Below are positions 14,937 through 23,006 of a DNA stretch of 23,442 bases, piece by piece. The notes below the pieces were generated by a model, which was not told the origin of the DNA, ran no database searches, and worked only from the letters and a program-made list of their open reading frames with translations. The position numbers and the translations under genes were made by a program. The first letter of the stretch is position 1. Each line of letters begins with the position of its first letter. This DNA is from JACPLA01 sp035291905 (GTDB lineage Bacteria; Bacteroidota; Ignavibacteria; UBA10030). The DNA is taken from positions 1 to 23,442 of the forward strand of contig DATDRF010000101.1 of NCBI GenBank assembly GCA_035291905.1. The letters run 5' to 3'.

Positions 14937-14976
14937 CGCTCCACGACGTGGAGCGACCATCACTCCAAAGGAGTGA
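14937..14976. repeat. Two adjacent perfect hairpins in the tRNA operon leader
   Basis: CGCTCCAC/GTGGAGCG (14937-14944 with 14948-14955, 3-base loop) and TCACTCC/GGAGTGA (14960-14966 with 14970-14976, 3-base loop) stand four bases apart, 17 bases upstream of tRNA-Thr(UGU). Neither has a U-run in either direction. The tight paired design suggests a structured leader or another dispersed repeat; I cannot tell which. The rest of 14921-15120 holds only the promoter-like site. Confidence 0.55.
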
Positions 14977-15065
14977 GAGCATCTCGTGCCGCACATGCTT
15001 GCAGCGCGAAGTCGAAGCACAACGTTAGGGAAAAAGGGATTGTGCGCGGTTTTTTCGAGACTTAT

Positions 15066-15093
15066 AATATATCATTTTTGCTGAGAAAGTCAA
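15066..15093 (-). promoter_or_regulatory. Probable main promoter of the tRNA-rpmG-secE-rpoBC operon
   Basis: On the minus strand TTGACT (15093-15088) is followed after 16 bases by TATATT (15071-15066), with TG one base before it as in extended -10 promoters. TATTAT at an 18-base spacing is an alternative -10. The site is the last AT-rich stretch before the tRNA cluster and faces it, giving a leader of about 140 bases. It also lies just past the stop of the upstream minus-strand gene. Confidence 0.55.
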
Positions 15094-15120
15094 CGTCTGG
15101 CGGGCGAAAACAGCGTGTTT

Positions 15121-17007
15121 CTACCTGGAAGGGGCCTCAAGTTCCCGTCCGAGAGCCTCCGCCGGCGGGAAGGCCGGATCGATTTCCCTCACCCTCTGCA
15201 GCCACCGACGGGCAGCCTCCGTCTCCCCACGGCTTCTTCTCCAATATGCGTGAAATGTGAACATTCTCAAGTATTGGAGGGTTAGTCCTTCGGTAAGGCG
15301 GTTGCGGTACGTCGCCGGTTGCCACTGGAGAGCCACCTCCCGCTCCTTCACCTTTTCCCCCGGCCGGACAAGCCTGAAGAGAAGTCCCTCGGGAATTCTC
15401 TCAAAACCGGGAGCAAATTGCGACTCGATTTCGGCACCCAGATACACCGGCCTCAGTTCCGATGTTCTCAGAATCATGTCATTGATCATTCCGTTGAAGG
15501 CTGCCTCAATCACGCTTCCGTCATACGGTTGATCATGCTCGAATTTCCGCAACTCCCTCAGGAAGACCAAAATGCGATCCTTTGAGCGCTCGATCAGCCA
15601 GGGGAAGTGCCGTTCGAGTTGGAGAAAGTACCACGACCGGCGAAGCAGCTCCTTGTCAATCACGACCACATCAGGCCGATGACCAAGAACATGCTGCTTG
15701 TAGTATGATGCCGAAACAAAATAGTCCCACTGAAAGGTGAAGATTACCGCGTTCGAATCGGCCGAGGCAAAAACATTTTCAACGTAGTCACTTACCAGGA
15801 AATTGTCAGATTCATCCACACCGCTGCGATTGTTGACCCATTGAAGTACCGGGACGAGCAGCAAGAGTGTAAGAGCGAATGAGGGAATGCGGCTGCTGCT
15901 GAAAGTTCTGAAGACGATTTCCTGAATCCCAAACACGATGAGAAGACCAACCCCGATGTACGCGAGAAGAAAATACGAATCGATGTCGTGGATGTCGTAA
16001 TTGACTGAATATGCCAAACATCCGAATATCAAAAGAAGGATGAAAAGAAGAAGATCTCTTCGATTTCGCCAAAGAACGACGACCCCGAAGAACATCAACC
16101 CGATTGCGAGCCAATTGAACTCAGCAGGGAAATGATCGAGAAAATAGGTGAACTGTTTTTCGGCGCTCTCAAAACCGGAAAAAATCCAGCTTCGGTATTG
16201 CTTCCCCGAAACGTGCCAAAGGAGTCTCTCTGGTTCGGCAGGATGGCCCCAATCAAGCAGGGGGCCCGCCGCCGAACGCACGGGGAGATAGAGATACGCC
16301 GAGAGGCCCAGAAGAAAGAAAGGAGAGTTCTTCAACAGAAAAACGAATGACGGGCGTCGCAACCCTCTCCGCCTAAAATACAGATACAGAAAAGCGGGAG
16401 CAGGCAACAACGTGGTCATGTGATTGGTGAAAGAGAGGCCAAGCACAAACAGGAAAAGGAGGAACCATCGCGACACAGACTCGGAATCGTCAGAGAGCTC
16501 TTCCATTCCTTTGACAAACGTGAACGAGACGACCATGATCATCAGAAGATGGAGGGAATAGACCTCGATTCCCGTCGACTGGGCCCAGATCGTTGTGCTG
16601 AGGCCTACGATGAGCGAGCCGACCGCTGCGGCAATCAGAAGAGGTTTCTCCTCCCCATCAGGCGGTTTCCTGGATCTGCGCTGCCCGATCGAGGACAATC
16701 CAACAAGAACCGAGAACTCAAAGAACATCCCAACGGACGCCGCAGCGAGCAACAGACTCCATACGTTGAGCTTGAAAATGAGGGGGACGTCAACGGGGAC
16801 GACAGCGATAATCCTCCCGAGAAGAGTGAAGAGAGGATATCCCGTCGGATGGGCAATTCCGAGAGTCGCGGCGGCTGTTGCGAGTTCTCCCGAATCGATA
16901 AAAGAGACAGCCGGATTCAATGTTGTCGCATAAACCGCCGCGACAATCAAAGAAAGGGCGGCCGCAAGATAGTGTCTTTTGGAAAGTGAGAAAATGCGAT
17001 CGATCAT
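15121..17007 (-). CDS. DUF2723 (GT117-type) membrane protein, probable GT-C glycosyltransferase
   Basis: The 628-residue protein starts with a membrane helix (about 13-31) and then has FIDSGELATAA and GIAHPTGYPLF (residues 36-60), the signature of the DUF2723 family, related to eukaryotic TMEM260 O-mannosyltransferase. D38 and E41 sit where GT-C enzymes keep their catalytic acid in the first outer loop. Many further hydrophobic segments follow; NYDIHDIDSYFLLAY near residue 340 is another family block. The C-terminal 200 residues are soluble and end in a TPR-like helix pair (FHAYWRRSRGETEAARRWL). Its ATG overlaps the glnE stop by 4 bases, so the two are co-translated. Substrate unknown; transfer of a sugar to envelope proteins is inference from the family. 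Confidence 0.85.
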   Translation of the reverse strand: MIDRIFSLSKRHYLAAALSLIVAAVYATTLNPAVSFIDSGELATAAATLGIAHPTGYPLFTLLGRIIAVVPVDVPLIFKLNVWSLLLAAASVGMFFEFSVLVGLSSIGQRRSRKPPDGEEKPLLIAAAVGSLIVGLSTTIWAQSTGIEVYSLHLLMIMVVSFTFVKGMEELSDDSESVSRWFLLFLFVLGLSFTNHMTTLLPAPAFLYLYFRRRGLRRPSFVFLLKNSPFFLLGLSAYLYLPVRSAAGPLLDWGHPAEPERLLWHVSGKQYRSWIFSGFESAEKQFTYFLDHFPAEFNWLAIGLMFFGVVVLWRNRRDLLLFILLLIFGCLAYSVNYDIHDIDSYFLLAYIGVGLLIVFGIQEIVFRTFSSSRIPSFALTLLLLVPVLQWVNNRSGVDESDNFLVSDYVENVFASADSNAVIFTFQWDYFVSASYYKQHVLGHRPDVVVIDKELLRRSWYFLQLERHFPWLIERSKDRILVFLRELRKFEHDQPYDGSVIEAAFNGMINDMILRTSELRPVYLGAEIESQFAPGFERIPEGLLFRLVRPGEKVKEREVALQWQPATYRNRLTEGLTLQYLRMFTFHAYWRRSRGETEAARRWLQRVREIDPAFPPAEALGRELEAPSR

Positions 17008-19832
17008 CTCTTACCGATCTTCAATGCACGTTCAAAGAGGCGACGGTTCTGCCGCTGGAGCGAACGGACTTTTTCCTTCAGATGCCGCACGGATTTCAGG
17101 CCCAGAAAACCGGCAAGGAACTGCATGCCCGAATCAACCTCAGGAAGGGCGAAGACCGGTTTTTCAGTATTGAGACGGAGAAGTGTCTCAAGCGTTCTCA
17201 TAAGCAGGAGGTTCTGCTTCAACATGGCGGCTTCCGGCCTGGAAAGTATTTTTTCGGTTGCCGCCGCCCGAAGAACTTCGAAGCTGTTTGTGGCTTTCAT
17301 GGAATCAGATCCCTTCCCGAATCGAAGTTGAAGCATCTGCAAGGCAAATTCCAAATCGACCAATCCTCCTTTTCCAACCTTGAGATCCGTCCGATGTGAC
17401 GAACGTTCTTCTTCCATCTTCCCACGCATTTCTCTTACGGAATTCAGCCATTGTTCCGGGAGAGACGCCTCGTAGACGCGCGTATCGACCAACCGGCGGA
17501 ACCGATCCCCAAGGGCCGCGTCGCCAAGGAGATACCGACCCTTCGTGAGGGATTGGCGTTCCCACAGGGAAGCGCGTTTCGACAGGTACTCTTCATAATA
17601 ACCGATCTCCGTCGCCAGGGGCGCATTCTTCCCCTCAGGCCGAAGACGGAAATCCGCCTCATATGTCCCGGCGTCGCCGAGCCGACGCACAAACTCCTTT
17701 GCAGCACGCTCGGCTGCTTCCGGATCGAGGGAATCCTTATTATAGAGAACGAGCAGGTCAAGGTCGGAGCGAACCGTAATCTCACCGCCTCCCAGCTTTC
17801 CCATTGCCACCAGTCCCAAGTGACCCGAATTTTCAACAGACGAGAGGTCGCGCCGAAGGAGAAACTCCGCCAACTCCGAGAGCTCGCGGGTAACAGGGTC
17901 TATTCCGCTCTCACCGAGGAGGAACGGAAGGAGGATCTTGAATTCGTTGTATCGTTTGAACCGCGCCGGATCGTGCTCCAACAAAAACTCCCAGCCTCGA
18001 CTCTTCGAGAAAAACTCCTCGGGCTGGCCGGAAAGGACCTCGAAAAGAAGCGGTTCTCGTGAAAGAAGCTCTGCAGCCATTCGGCTTCGGGACGAGAGGC
18101 AAAGGAGCATTTCAAGCATCTCGGGCTTGTTGAGACCCTGAATGAGCGTTCTTCGGAGAGAAGCGGCATCTGCCAAAAGCGAAAAGTTCGCAAGCCCCCA
18201 GTCGGGCGCCCCCAGCTTCTTCAAAATTGAAAGAGCCCGCATCCGGATCGCCGTATCGCGAAACGGTGGGAGTTCGCGGACAAGAAAGTCGAGTGCCTTT
18301 TCCGCTGCCGCGATGTCGATAAATCCGTATTGGTCGAGGCGCGTGAGGCGCACGCTCTCCTGACCGGCAGCCCTCCCTGCTTTCTTCTCCCGAAACACAG
18401 CATCGAAAACCTTGCGGACCGATCTTCTCTGCCGGTTGATTTTTCTCAAGAGCAGTTGACCTGACGAAAACCCGAGCCGGCGGGCCAGAAGTGAAGTCTC
18501 CACCTGAGTTTCCGGAAGCGAGTGCGTTTGAGATCCGTGCAGCAGTTGGAGCCGGTGTTCCAGAATTCGATAGAACTGATATGCGGCCGTCAGTGTCGCA
18601 GTGTCGGGCTTCCCGATTTTTTCCCTTTCGCCCAGTCGCTGGAGAGCCAACATGGTATTCGGCTCCCTCAAATAATCGTCCTCCCCCGCTCCGAGAAGCT
18701 GAAGCGCCTGGACAATGAACTCTATGTCCCTGATACCGCCTTCCCCGAGTTTAATGTTTGCTGTCTGATCGGCATGCTGTTCGATCCGTTCCTTCATTTC
18801 TCTAATCTCGTCCAGGGGGCTTACGAGGGCTGTCTTGGGAAAGACAAATGGCCTGAGTTCTGCAAGGAACCGGCGACCGGTTTCGAGGTTCCCGGCGATG
18901 GGGCGCGCCTTGAGCAACATCTGCCTTTCCCACAGCGCCCCGCGAATCTCGTAATACTGCGCATAGGCGAGGCGTGAGAGCGCAAGCGGTCCCGCGTTCC
19001 CTTCGGGCCGAAGGCGCATGTCGACCCGGTACAAGTGCCCCTCTCCCGTAAATTCCGTCATCCTTCTGATGACAAATTCTGCCAGTCGATTATAGTATTC
19101 ATGGTACGTGCGAATTCTCTCGTGGGGTGCGTCGAATTCCCCATCTTCGTCGTAAACGAAAACAAGATCAATGTCGGAACTGAAATTCAGCTCCTCCCCT
19201 CCCAACTTGCCGAGGCCAACAACACAGAGCGTATTCTTGAGATATGCTCCCGTCTTTGCCCCCAGATCGCTGTGACCGAGTTCGATGATCGCTTCAACCA
19301 CGGCATCGGCAAGCCCCGAGAGTTCGGCGGTAATTGCCGCTACGCCACCCTCCTTGAGAATGTCACGGGCACCAATCCGGAGCATTTCGCGCCGATGAAA
19401 TCGCTTCAGCGAGTCGAGCTTCTTCTCCAACCTCGTAAAGAGCTGAAGAGACGCCAACGCCTCGTTGATGAACTCGGATCGTGATTTTGTCACCTTGAGA
19501 GCATTGCTGGTTGTCAGCCAGCGGAAGAGCTCCGGATCCCGCACGAGAATATCGGCCAAATACTGAGATTGGCTGAAAAGTTCGAGGGCAATCTCCTGAA
19601 GTACTGGATGCTGTTGAAAGTCGTGGAGAATGCTCGAAGAGAATCCGGCAGAGAGAAACCGATGGAGGTTGTTCGCTGCTCGGATCGGATCCGCGGTCCG
19701 GGCAAGATCTTCCCTCAGCTTGCGAAAGAACTTACCAGGATCAAGCCCCGCCCCGATGACCAGCCACTCAAAAGATTTGAGTTCCTGAGAAGAGAGTGAA
19801 CGGCGGGAAGATGTTTTTTGCCTAGGGGACAT
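17004..19832 (-). CDS. glnE: Glutamine synthetase adenylyltransferase / adenylyl-removing enzyme
   Basis: GlnE adds AMP to, or removes it from, a tyrosine of type I glutamine synthetase according to nitrogen status. The 942-residue length equals a full two-domain enzyme. The N-terminal (adenylyl-removing) half has GLGKLGGEELNFSSDIDLVF at about 208-228 and GEGGIRDIEFIVQALQLL. The C-terminal (transferase) half has AMGKLGGGEITVRSDLDLL at about 674-695 and KGGLVDLEFALQMLQL. Both DxD metal sites are intact. ATG at 19832 lacks a clear Shine-Dalgarno; the leader is AT-rich, as is common in Bacteroidota-like genomes. No glnA or glnB is in the window. Confidence 0.93.
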   Translation of the reverse strand: MSPRQKTSSRRSLSSQELKSFEWLVIGAGLDPGKFFRKLREDLARTADPIRAANNLHRFLSAGFSSSILHDFQQHPVLQEIALELFSQSQYLADILVRDPELFRWLTTSNALKVTKSRSEFINEALASLQLFTRLEKKLDSLKRFHRREMLRIGARDILKEGGVAAITAELSGLADAVVEAIIELGHSDLGAKTGAYLKNTLCVVGLGKLGGEELNFSSDIDLVFVYDEDGEFDAPHERIRTYHEYYNRLAEFVIRRMTEFTGEGHLYRVDMRLRPEGNAGPLALSRLAYAQYYEIRGALWERQMLLKARPIAGNLETGRRFLAELRPFVFPKTALVSPLDEIREMKERIEQHADQTANIKLGEGGIRDIEFIVQALQLLGAGEDDYLREPNTMLALQRLGEREKIGKPDTATLTAAYQFYRILEHRLQLLHGSQTHSLPETQVETSLLARRLGFSSGQLLLRKINRQRRSVRKVFDAVFREKKAGRAAGQESVRLTRLDQYGFIDIAAAEKALDFLVRELPPFRDTAIRMRALSILKKLGAPDWGLANFSLLADAASLRRTLIQGLNKPEMLEMLLCLSSRSRMAAELLSREPLLFEVLSGQPEEFFSKSRGWEFLLEHDPARFKRYNEFKILLPFLLGESGIDPVTRELSELAEFLLRRDLSSVENSGHLGLVAMGKLGGGEITVRSDLDLLVLYNKDSLDPEAAERAAKEFVRRLGDAGTYEADFRLRPEGKNAPLATEIGYYEEYLSKRASLWERQSLTKGRYLLGDAALGDRFRRLVDTRVYEASLPEQWLNSVREMRGKMEEERSSHRTDLKVGKGGLVDLEFALQMLQLRFGKGSDSMKATNSFEVLRAAATEKILSRPEAAMLKQNLLLMRTLETLLRLNTEKPVFALPEVDSGMQFLAGFLGLKSVRHLKEKVRSLQRQNRRLFERALKIGKR

Positions 19833-19880
19833 TCGCGATTAAAATAGAAAAAAAAAGATAATAAAGTCATTACCTGTTTT

Positions 19881-19974
19881 CGTGTCCTTCGTATCTTTGT
19901 GCCCTTTGTGTCTTTGTGTTTTTTGAACCACCAACCTGCCTGCCGGCTGGCAGGGACACCAAGAACACGAAGAC
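19881..19974. repeat. Inverted CTTTGTG-type repeat with nested GC palindrome
   Basis: The left arm (19881-19918) is a run of TTCGTGTCC, TTCGTATC, TTTGTGCCC, TTTGTGTC, TTTGTG units. The right arm (19955-19974) carries the inverted pattern (ACACCAAGAACACGAAG). Between them, after TTTTTTGAACCACCAA, lies a hairpin CCTGCC...GGCAGG (19935-19954) that looks inserted into the loop. The element fills the glnE-EthD divergent gap and lies upstream of both genes. No coding role. Confidence 0.65.
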
Positions 19975-19981
19975 CGTTTCC

Positions 19982-20010
19982 TTGCTTCTCGTCCTGTCAT
20001 CCTCTATATT
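19982..20010 (+). promoter_or_regulatory. Possible promoter for the EthD-crotonase genes
   Basis: TTGCTT (19982-19987), a 17-base spacer and TATATT (20005-20010) lie 44 bases before the EthD start and face it. The -35 matches only TTG of the consensus and the -10 is 5 of 6, so this is a modest candidate, helped by spacing and position. I see no clear operator. Confidence 0.35.
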
Positions 20011-20054
20011 TCTCCACCTTCGCCACCAGTTCCTGCCAACATTCAAGGTGATTC

Positions 20055-20354
20055 ATGATCAGACTGATTGCACTCTACAAAATGCCCGAAGATAAGGCCG
20101 CTTTTGACACGCATTACGACGAAGTCCACACGCCGCTCGTGAAGAAAATGCCCGGCCTGAGGAAGCTCGAAGTCGCCCGCATTACCGGGGCACCCATCGG
20201 AGAACCCAAACATCACCTGATCTGCGACATGTATTTCGACGATCAGGACGCTGCAAATGCCGCTCTGGCCTCGCCTGAAGGTAAGGCGACAGCGAGAGAC
20301 CTGATGAGCTTCGCCTCCACCCTTGTCACCCTGTTCTTTGCCGAAGTATCGTAA
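20055..20354 (+). CDS. EthD-family small protein
   Basis: A 99-residue protein beginning MIRLIALYKMPEDKAAFDTH, with YDEVHTPLVKKMPGLRKLEV and a closing FFAEVS strand. This is the layout of the EthD family, dimeric alpha-beta (ferredoxin-like) barrels of about 100 residues. The family is named after a protein needed for ethyl tert-butyl ether degradation, and its members often sit beside catabolic enzymes; most have no defined reaction. ATG at 20055 follows AAGGTG. It is 10 bases from the next gene, so it is likely co-expressed with the crotonases. I would not assign a substrate. Confidence 0.8.
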   Translation: MIRLIALYKMPEDKAAFDTHYDEVHTPLVKKMPGLRKLEVARITGAPIGEPKHHLICDMYFDDQDAANAALASPEGKATARDLMSFASTLVTLFFAEVS

Positions 20355-20364
20355 AGGAGATTTC

Positions 20365-21360
20365 ATGTCCAAGTACTCGGGTTTGCTCCCCAAGAGCTTC
20401 AGATTGAAGAACATCCTCTATGAAAAGAAGGATTGGGTTGCTACCGTTACGATCAACCGCCCGGAAGTCCACAATTGTCTTAACCTGGAGACACTCCAGG
20501 AACTCGGAGCGGTCTTTCAGGACGCGTCCTGGGACGACCGAGTTGCCGTGGTGGTGGTAACCGGCGCCGGGAACAAGGCATTCTGCACAGGTGCCGATAT
20601 TAAAGAGTGGAATGAGGATTTCCTGAGCAAACCGAATGATTTCTACAAATGGATGGGTGTGTTCATTGAAACGTACGAGCGCTTACACAATATTGGGAAA
20701 CCCACAATCGCCCGCCTCAACGGAATGGTCGTAGGAGGCGGAAACGAGCTTCAAATGTCTTGCGACCTCGCCATCGCCGCCGATGATGTTGTGATTCGGC
20801 ACGTTGGGACGGCACGCGGGAGTGTGCCCGCCGCCGGCGCGACTCAATGGCTTCCCTTGATCGTTGGCGACCGCCGCGCACGGGAAATGCTCCTCCTGTG
20901 TGAAGAGGTCCCTGCGAAGCAAGCGCTTGAATGGGGGCTTGTGAATGAAGTCGTACCGAGGAAAGAGCTCGACCAGGCAGTCAAGAGGATGGCAACAAAA
21001 CTGATCAACAAACTCCCCGAGTGCACCCGCTTCACAAAGCAACAGCTGAACTTCTGGCGGGAATTCTCATGGGGAATGACGATCGGGAGCGTGCGGGATT
21101 GGCTCACGGTACATACAGGAGCAGAAGAAATACGCGAAGGAATCCGGGCCTTTCAAGAGAAGAGACCCATCGATTATGTGAAGATAAGGGAGATGATGGT
21201 GGGGAGCAGAGGTCAGAATTCAGAGATCGGAAGTCAGAAGTCAGAAGTCAGAGATCAGAGGTCAGAGATCAGAGGTCAGGGATCAGAAGTCAGAGGTCAG
21301 AAGTCAGAGGTCAAGAGTCGAAAGTCAAAAAAGGGGAAGGAAAAGGGGGTAAGAGAGTAA
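20365..21360 (+). CDS. Crotonase-fold enzyme, Oah/BamA-like, with repeat-encoded tail
   Basis: 331 residues from ATG 20365, which has AAAGGAG at ideal spacing; an earlier in-frame ATG at 20323 lies inside the EthD gene. The crotonase core has NKAFCTGADIKEW and NGMVVGGGNELQMSCD with E128. At the place of the second catalytic Glu of classical hydratases there is G148. This difference, with LLCEEVPAKQALEWGLVNEVVP-like and LINKLPECTRFTKQQL blocks and RPIDYVKIREMM, recalls 6-oxocyclohex-1-ene-1-carbonyl-CoA hydrolase (Oah/BamA) of anaerobic benzoyl-CoA breakdown; I infer a subfamily, not that substrate. Residues 283-331 are a charged low-complexity tail (units like RSEVRGQ) encoded by a DNA heptamer array. 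The core ends normally before it, so the tail is probably dispensable. Confidence 0.85.
   Translation: MSKYSGLLPKSFRLKNILYEKKDWVATVTINRPEVHNCLNLETLQELGAVFQDASWDDRVAVVVVTGAGNKAFCTGADIKEWNEDFLSKPNDFYKWMGVFIETYERLHNIGKPTIARLNGMVVGGGNELQMSCDLAIAADDVVIRHVGTARGSVPAAGATQWLPLIVGDRRAREMLLLCEEVPAKQALEWGLVNEVVPRKELDQAVKRMATKLINKLPECTRFTKQQLNFWREFSWGMTIGSVRDWLTVHTGAEEIREGIRAFQEKRPIDYVKIREMMVGSRGQNSEIGSQKSEVRDQRSEIRGQGSEVRGQKSEVKSRKSKKGKEKGVRE
21211..21329. repeat. 17-unit heptanucleotide tandem array (RRTCAGA)
   Basis: Seventeen consecutive 7-base units, mostly AGTCAGA, GGTCAGA or GATCAGA, with decay at both ends (ATTCAGA, GATCGGA; AGTCGAA, AGTCAAA). The array lies wholly within the 3' end of the first crotonase gene. 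It has no inverted partner nearby. A purine-rich run with GTAAGAG copies follows to about 21370. It is too short in period, with no spacers, to be CRISPR. Confidence 0.9.
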
Positions 21361-21432
21361 GAGGGTAAGAGACAAAATGGAGAATCAATAAATCAAAGAT
21401 CTACAAATCAAAAATTCCCCACGACCTACCTT

Positions 21433-22209
21433 ATGTCCTACACTCACCTGCTTGTGACCAAAGATCCTTCGGGATTTGCGATTGTGCAATTCAACCGCCC
21501 TGATGTCTTAAATGCCCTGAACATGAAGCTCATGGAAGAGCTCGTCGACGCGTTCGAGGCGTTAGACAAAGACCCCGATGTGCGATGCATCATCCTCACC
21601 GGAAACGAAAAAGCGTTTGCGGCTGGGGCCGATATAAAAGAGATGGCCGATGCAACATCCGTCGACATGCTCATTCGGGACCAATTTGCGCGTTGGGACA
21701 GGATTCGGAAGATCAAGAAACCGATTATTGCCGCCGTGAGCGGTTTTGCCCTTGGCGGCGGTTGCGAGCTGATGATGGCCTGCGACATCGTTATAGCATC
21801 TGAAACGGCCAGAATCGGACAGCCGGAGATCAACATCGGAGTGATGCCGGGAGCAGGCGGAACACAACGGTTGACCAGGGCGGTCGGAAAAGTCAAAGCG
21901 ATGGAGATGGTTTTGACGGGATCGATGATCACTGCCCAGGAGGCCCTGCAATGGGGCCTTGTCAACAAGGTGGTGGCTGTCGAATACTTTCTCCAAGAGG
22001 CAAAGAACCTCGCAAAAGAAATCGCAAGCAAACCGCCTCTCGCCGTCAAAATGGCGAAAGAGGCAGTGTTGAAGGCATTCGATACTACCATAGAAGGCGG
22101 ACTTGAATTCGAGAGGAAGAACTTCTACCTCCTCTTTTCCACCGAAGATCAGAAGGAAGGAATGAAGGCATTCGTCGAGAAACGCAAAGCACAGTGGAAA
22201 GGAAAGTAG
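21433..22209 (+). CDS. Enoyl-CoA hydratase (classical crotonase, PaaF/short-chain type)
   Basis: This 258-residue protein has the standard hydratase length. FALGGGCELMMACD supplies E112 and GQPEINIGVMPGAGG supplies E132, 20 residues apart like the catalytic pair E144/E164 of rat mitochondrial hydratase. The oxyanion-hole segment AFAAGADIKEM is also present. It should add water across a trans-2-enoyl-CoA. Similarity to E. coli PaaF (2,3-dehydroadipyl-CoA hydratase) is visible in GxMPGAGGTQRL and TGSMITAQEALQWGLVNKVV, but fatty-acid hydratases share these. ATG at 21433 has no clear Shine-Dalgarno; the 72-base gap before it is AT-rich and repetitive. It is 5 bases from the next gene. Confidence 0.92.
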   Translation: MSYTHLLVTKDPSGFAIVQFNRPDVLNALNMKLMEELVDAFEALDKDPDVRCIILTGNEKAFAAGADIKEMADATSVDMLIRDQFARWDRIRKIKKPIIAAVSGFALGGGCELMMACDIVIASETARIGQPEINIGVMPGAGGTQRLTRAVGKVKAMEMVLTGSMITAQEALQWGLVNKVVAVEYFLQEAKNLAKEIASKPPLAVKMAKEAVLKAFDTTIEGGLEFERKNFYLLFSTEDQKEGMKAFVEKRKAQWKGK

Positions 22210-22214
22210 GAACC

Positions 22215-23006
22215 ATGCCGGAATTCAAGACCTTACTGTACTCTCTTCACGACGGCGTCTGCACCATCACGATGAATCGGCCGGAGGTCTACAACGCCCT
22301 CAACGAACAGATGAAGGATGACCTCAGCGACGCGTTCAAAGAGGCGGAAAAGGACGGGTCGGTACGATGTATCGTGCTGCGCGGGTCCGGAGAGAAGGCG
22401 TTCTCTTCGGGACAGGATCTGAAAGAGCACTCCGGGGGCGATACAAAACGATCACTAAAAACCTCACTCGAGAAGAAGTATAATCCACTGATTCGACGCA
22501 TGCGGGGCATGGAGAAGCCGATCGTCGCAATGATCAACGGTGTTGCAGCGGGAGCAGGACTCAGCATTGCCCTTGCCTGTGATTATCGAATCATGGCTGA
22601 CACTGCGAAGCTCATTGAGGTCTTCATACGGATCGGGCTTGTTCCCGATTCAGGTTCTCATTGGTTCCTGACCCGGTTGGTCGGGTTGGCAAGGGCGTTT
22701 GAGTATTCGGCCCTCGGGCAGGATGTCTCCGCAGAAGAGGCGGAACGGGTCGGATTAGTCAACCGGGTCGTTCCCGCTGCTGAGCTGGAGGCAAAGACGC
22801 TCGAGCTGGCCCAAAAATTCGCGAAGGCACCAACGAAGGCGATTGGGCTGATTAAACGCACACTTAACAAAGCCCTCCATTCGGATCTTGATACAATCCT
22901 TGATTACGAAGCGGTGATTCAGGAAATCGCCTCAGAGACTGAGGATCATCAGGAGGGGGTGAAGGCGTTTCTTGAGAAGAGACCTGCGCAGTTCAAAGGC
23001 AAGTAG
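22215..23006 (+). CDS. paaG: PaaG-like crotonase isomerase
   Basis: 263 residues from ATG 22215; AGGA overlapping the previous stop sets this start, whereas an ATG at 22194 would overlap the upstream gene. AFSSGQDLKEH, NGVAAGAGLSIALACDYR, IGLVPDSGSHWFL and the end KAFLEKRPAQFKGK match PaaG, the 2-(1,2-epoxy-1,2-dihydrophenyl)acetyl-CoA isomerase of phenylacetate catabolism. The first catalytic Glu of hydratases is replaced by Ser, while D145 of LVPD, the acid kept in PaaG, is present. That argues for isomerase rather than hydratase activity. No paaABCDE oxygenase genes are in the window, so the pathway remains inference. Confidence 0.75.
   Translation: MPEFKTLLYSLHDGVCTITMNRPEVYNALNEQMKDDLSDAFKEAEKDGSVRCIVLRGSGEKAFSSGQDLKEHSGGDTKRSLKTSLEKKYNPLIRRMRGMEKPIVAMINGVAAGAGLSIALACDYRIMADTAKLIEVFIRIGLVPDSGSHWFLTRLVGLARAFEYSALGQDVSAEEAERVGLVNRVVPAAELEAKTLELAQKFAKAPTKAIGLIKRTLNKALHSDLDTILDYEAVIQEIASETEDHQEGVKAFLEKRPAQFKGK

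Noticed and set aside
20323..20364. Upstream ATG for the first crotonase
   Set aside because: It lies within the EthD gene; ATG 20365 has an ideal AAAGGAG and starts where family similarity begins.
21211..21329. CRISPR-like array
   Set aside because: Units are 7 bases and contiguous with no spacers, and the run is in frame with an enzyme gene; no cas genes are nearby.
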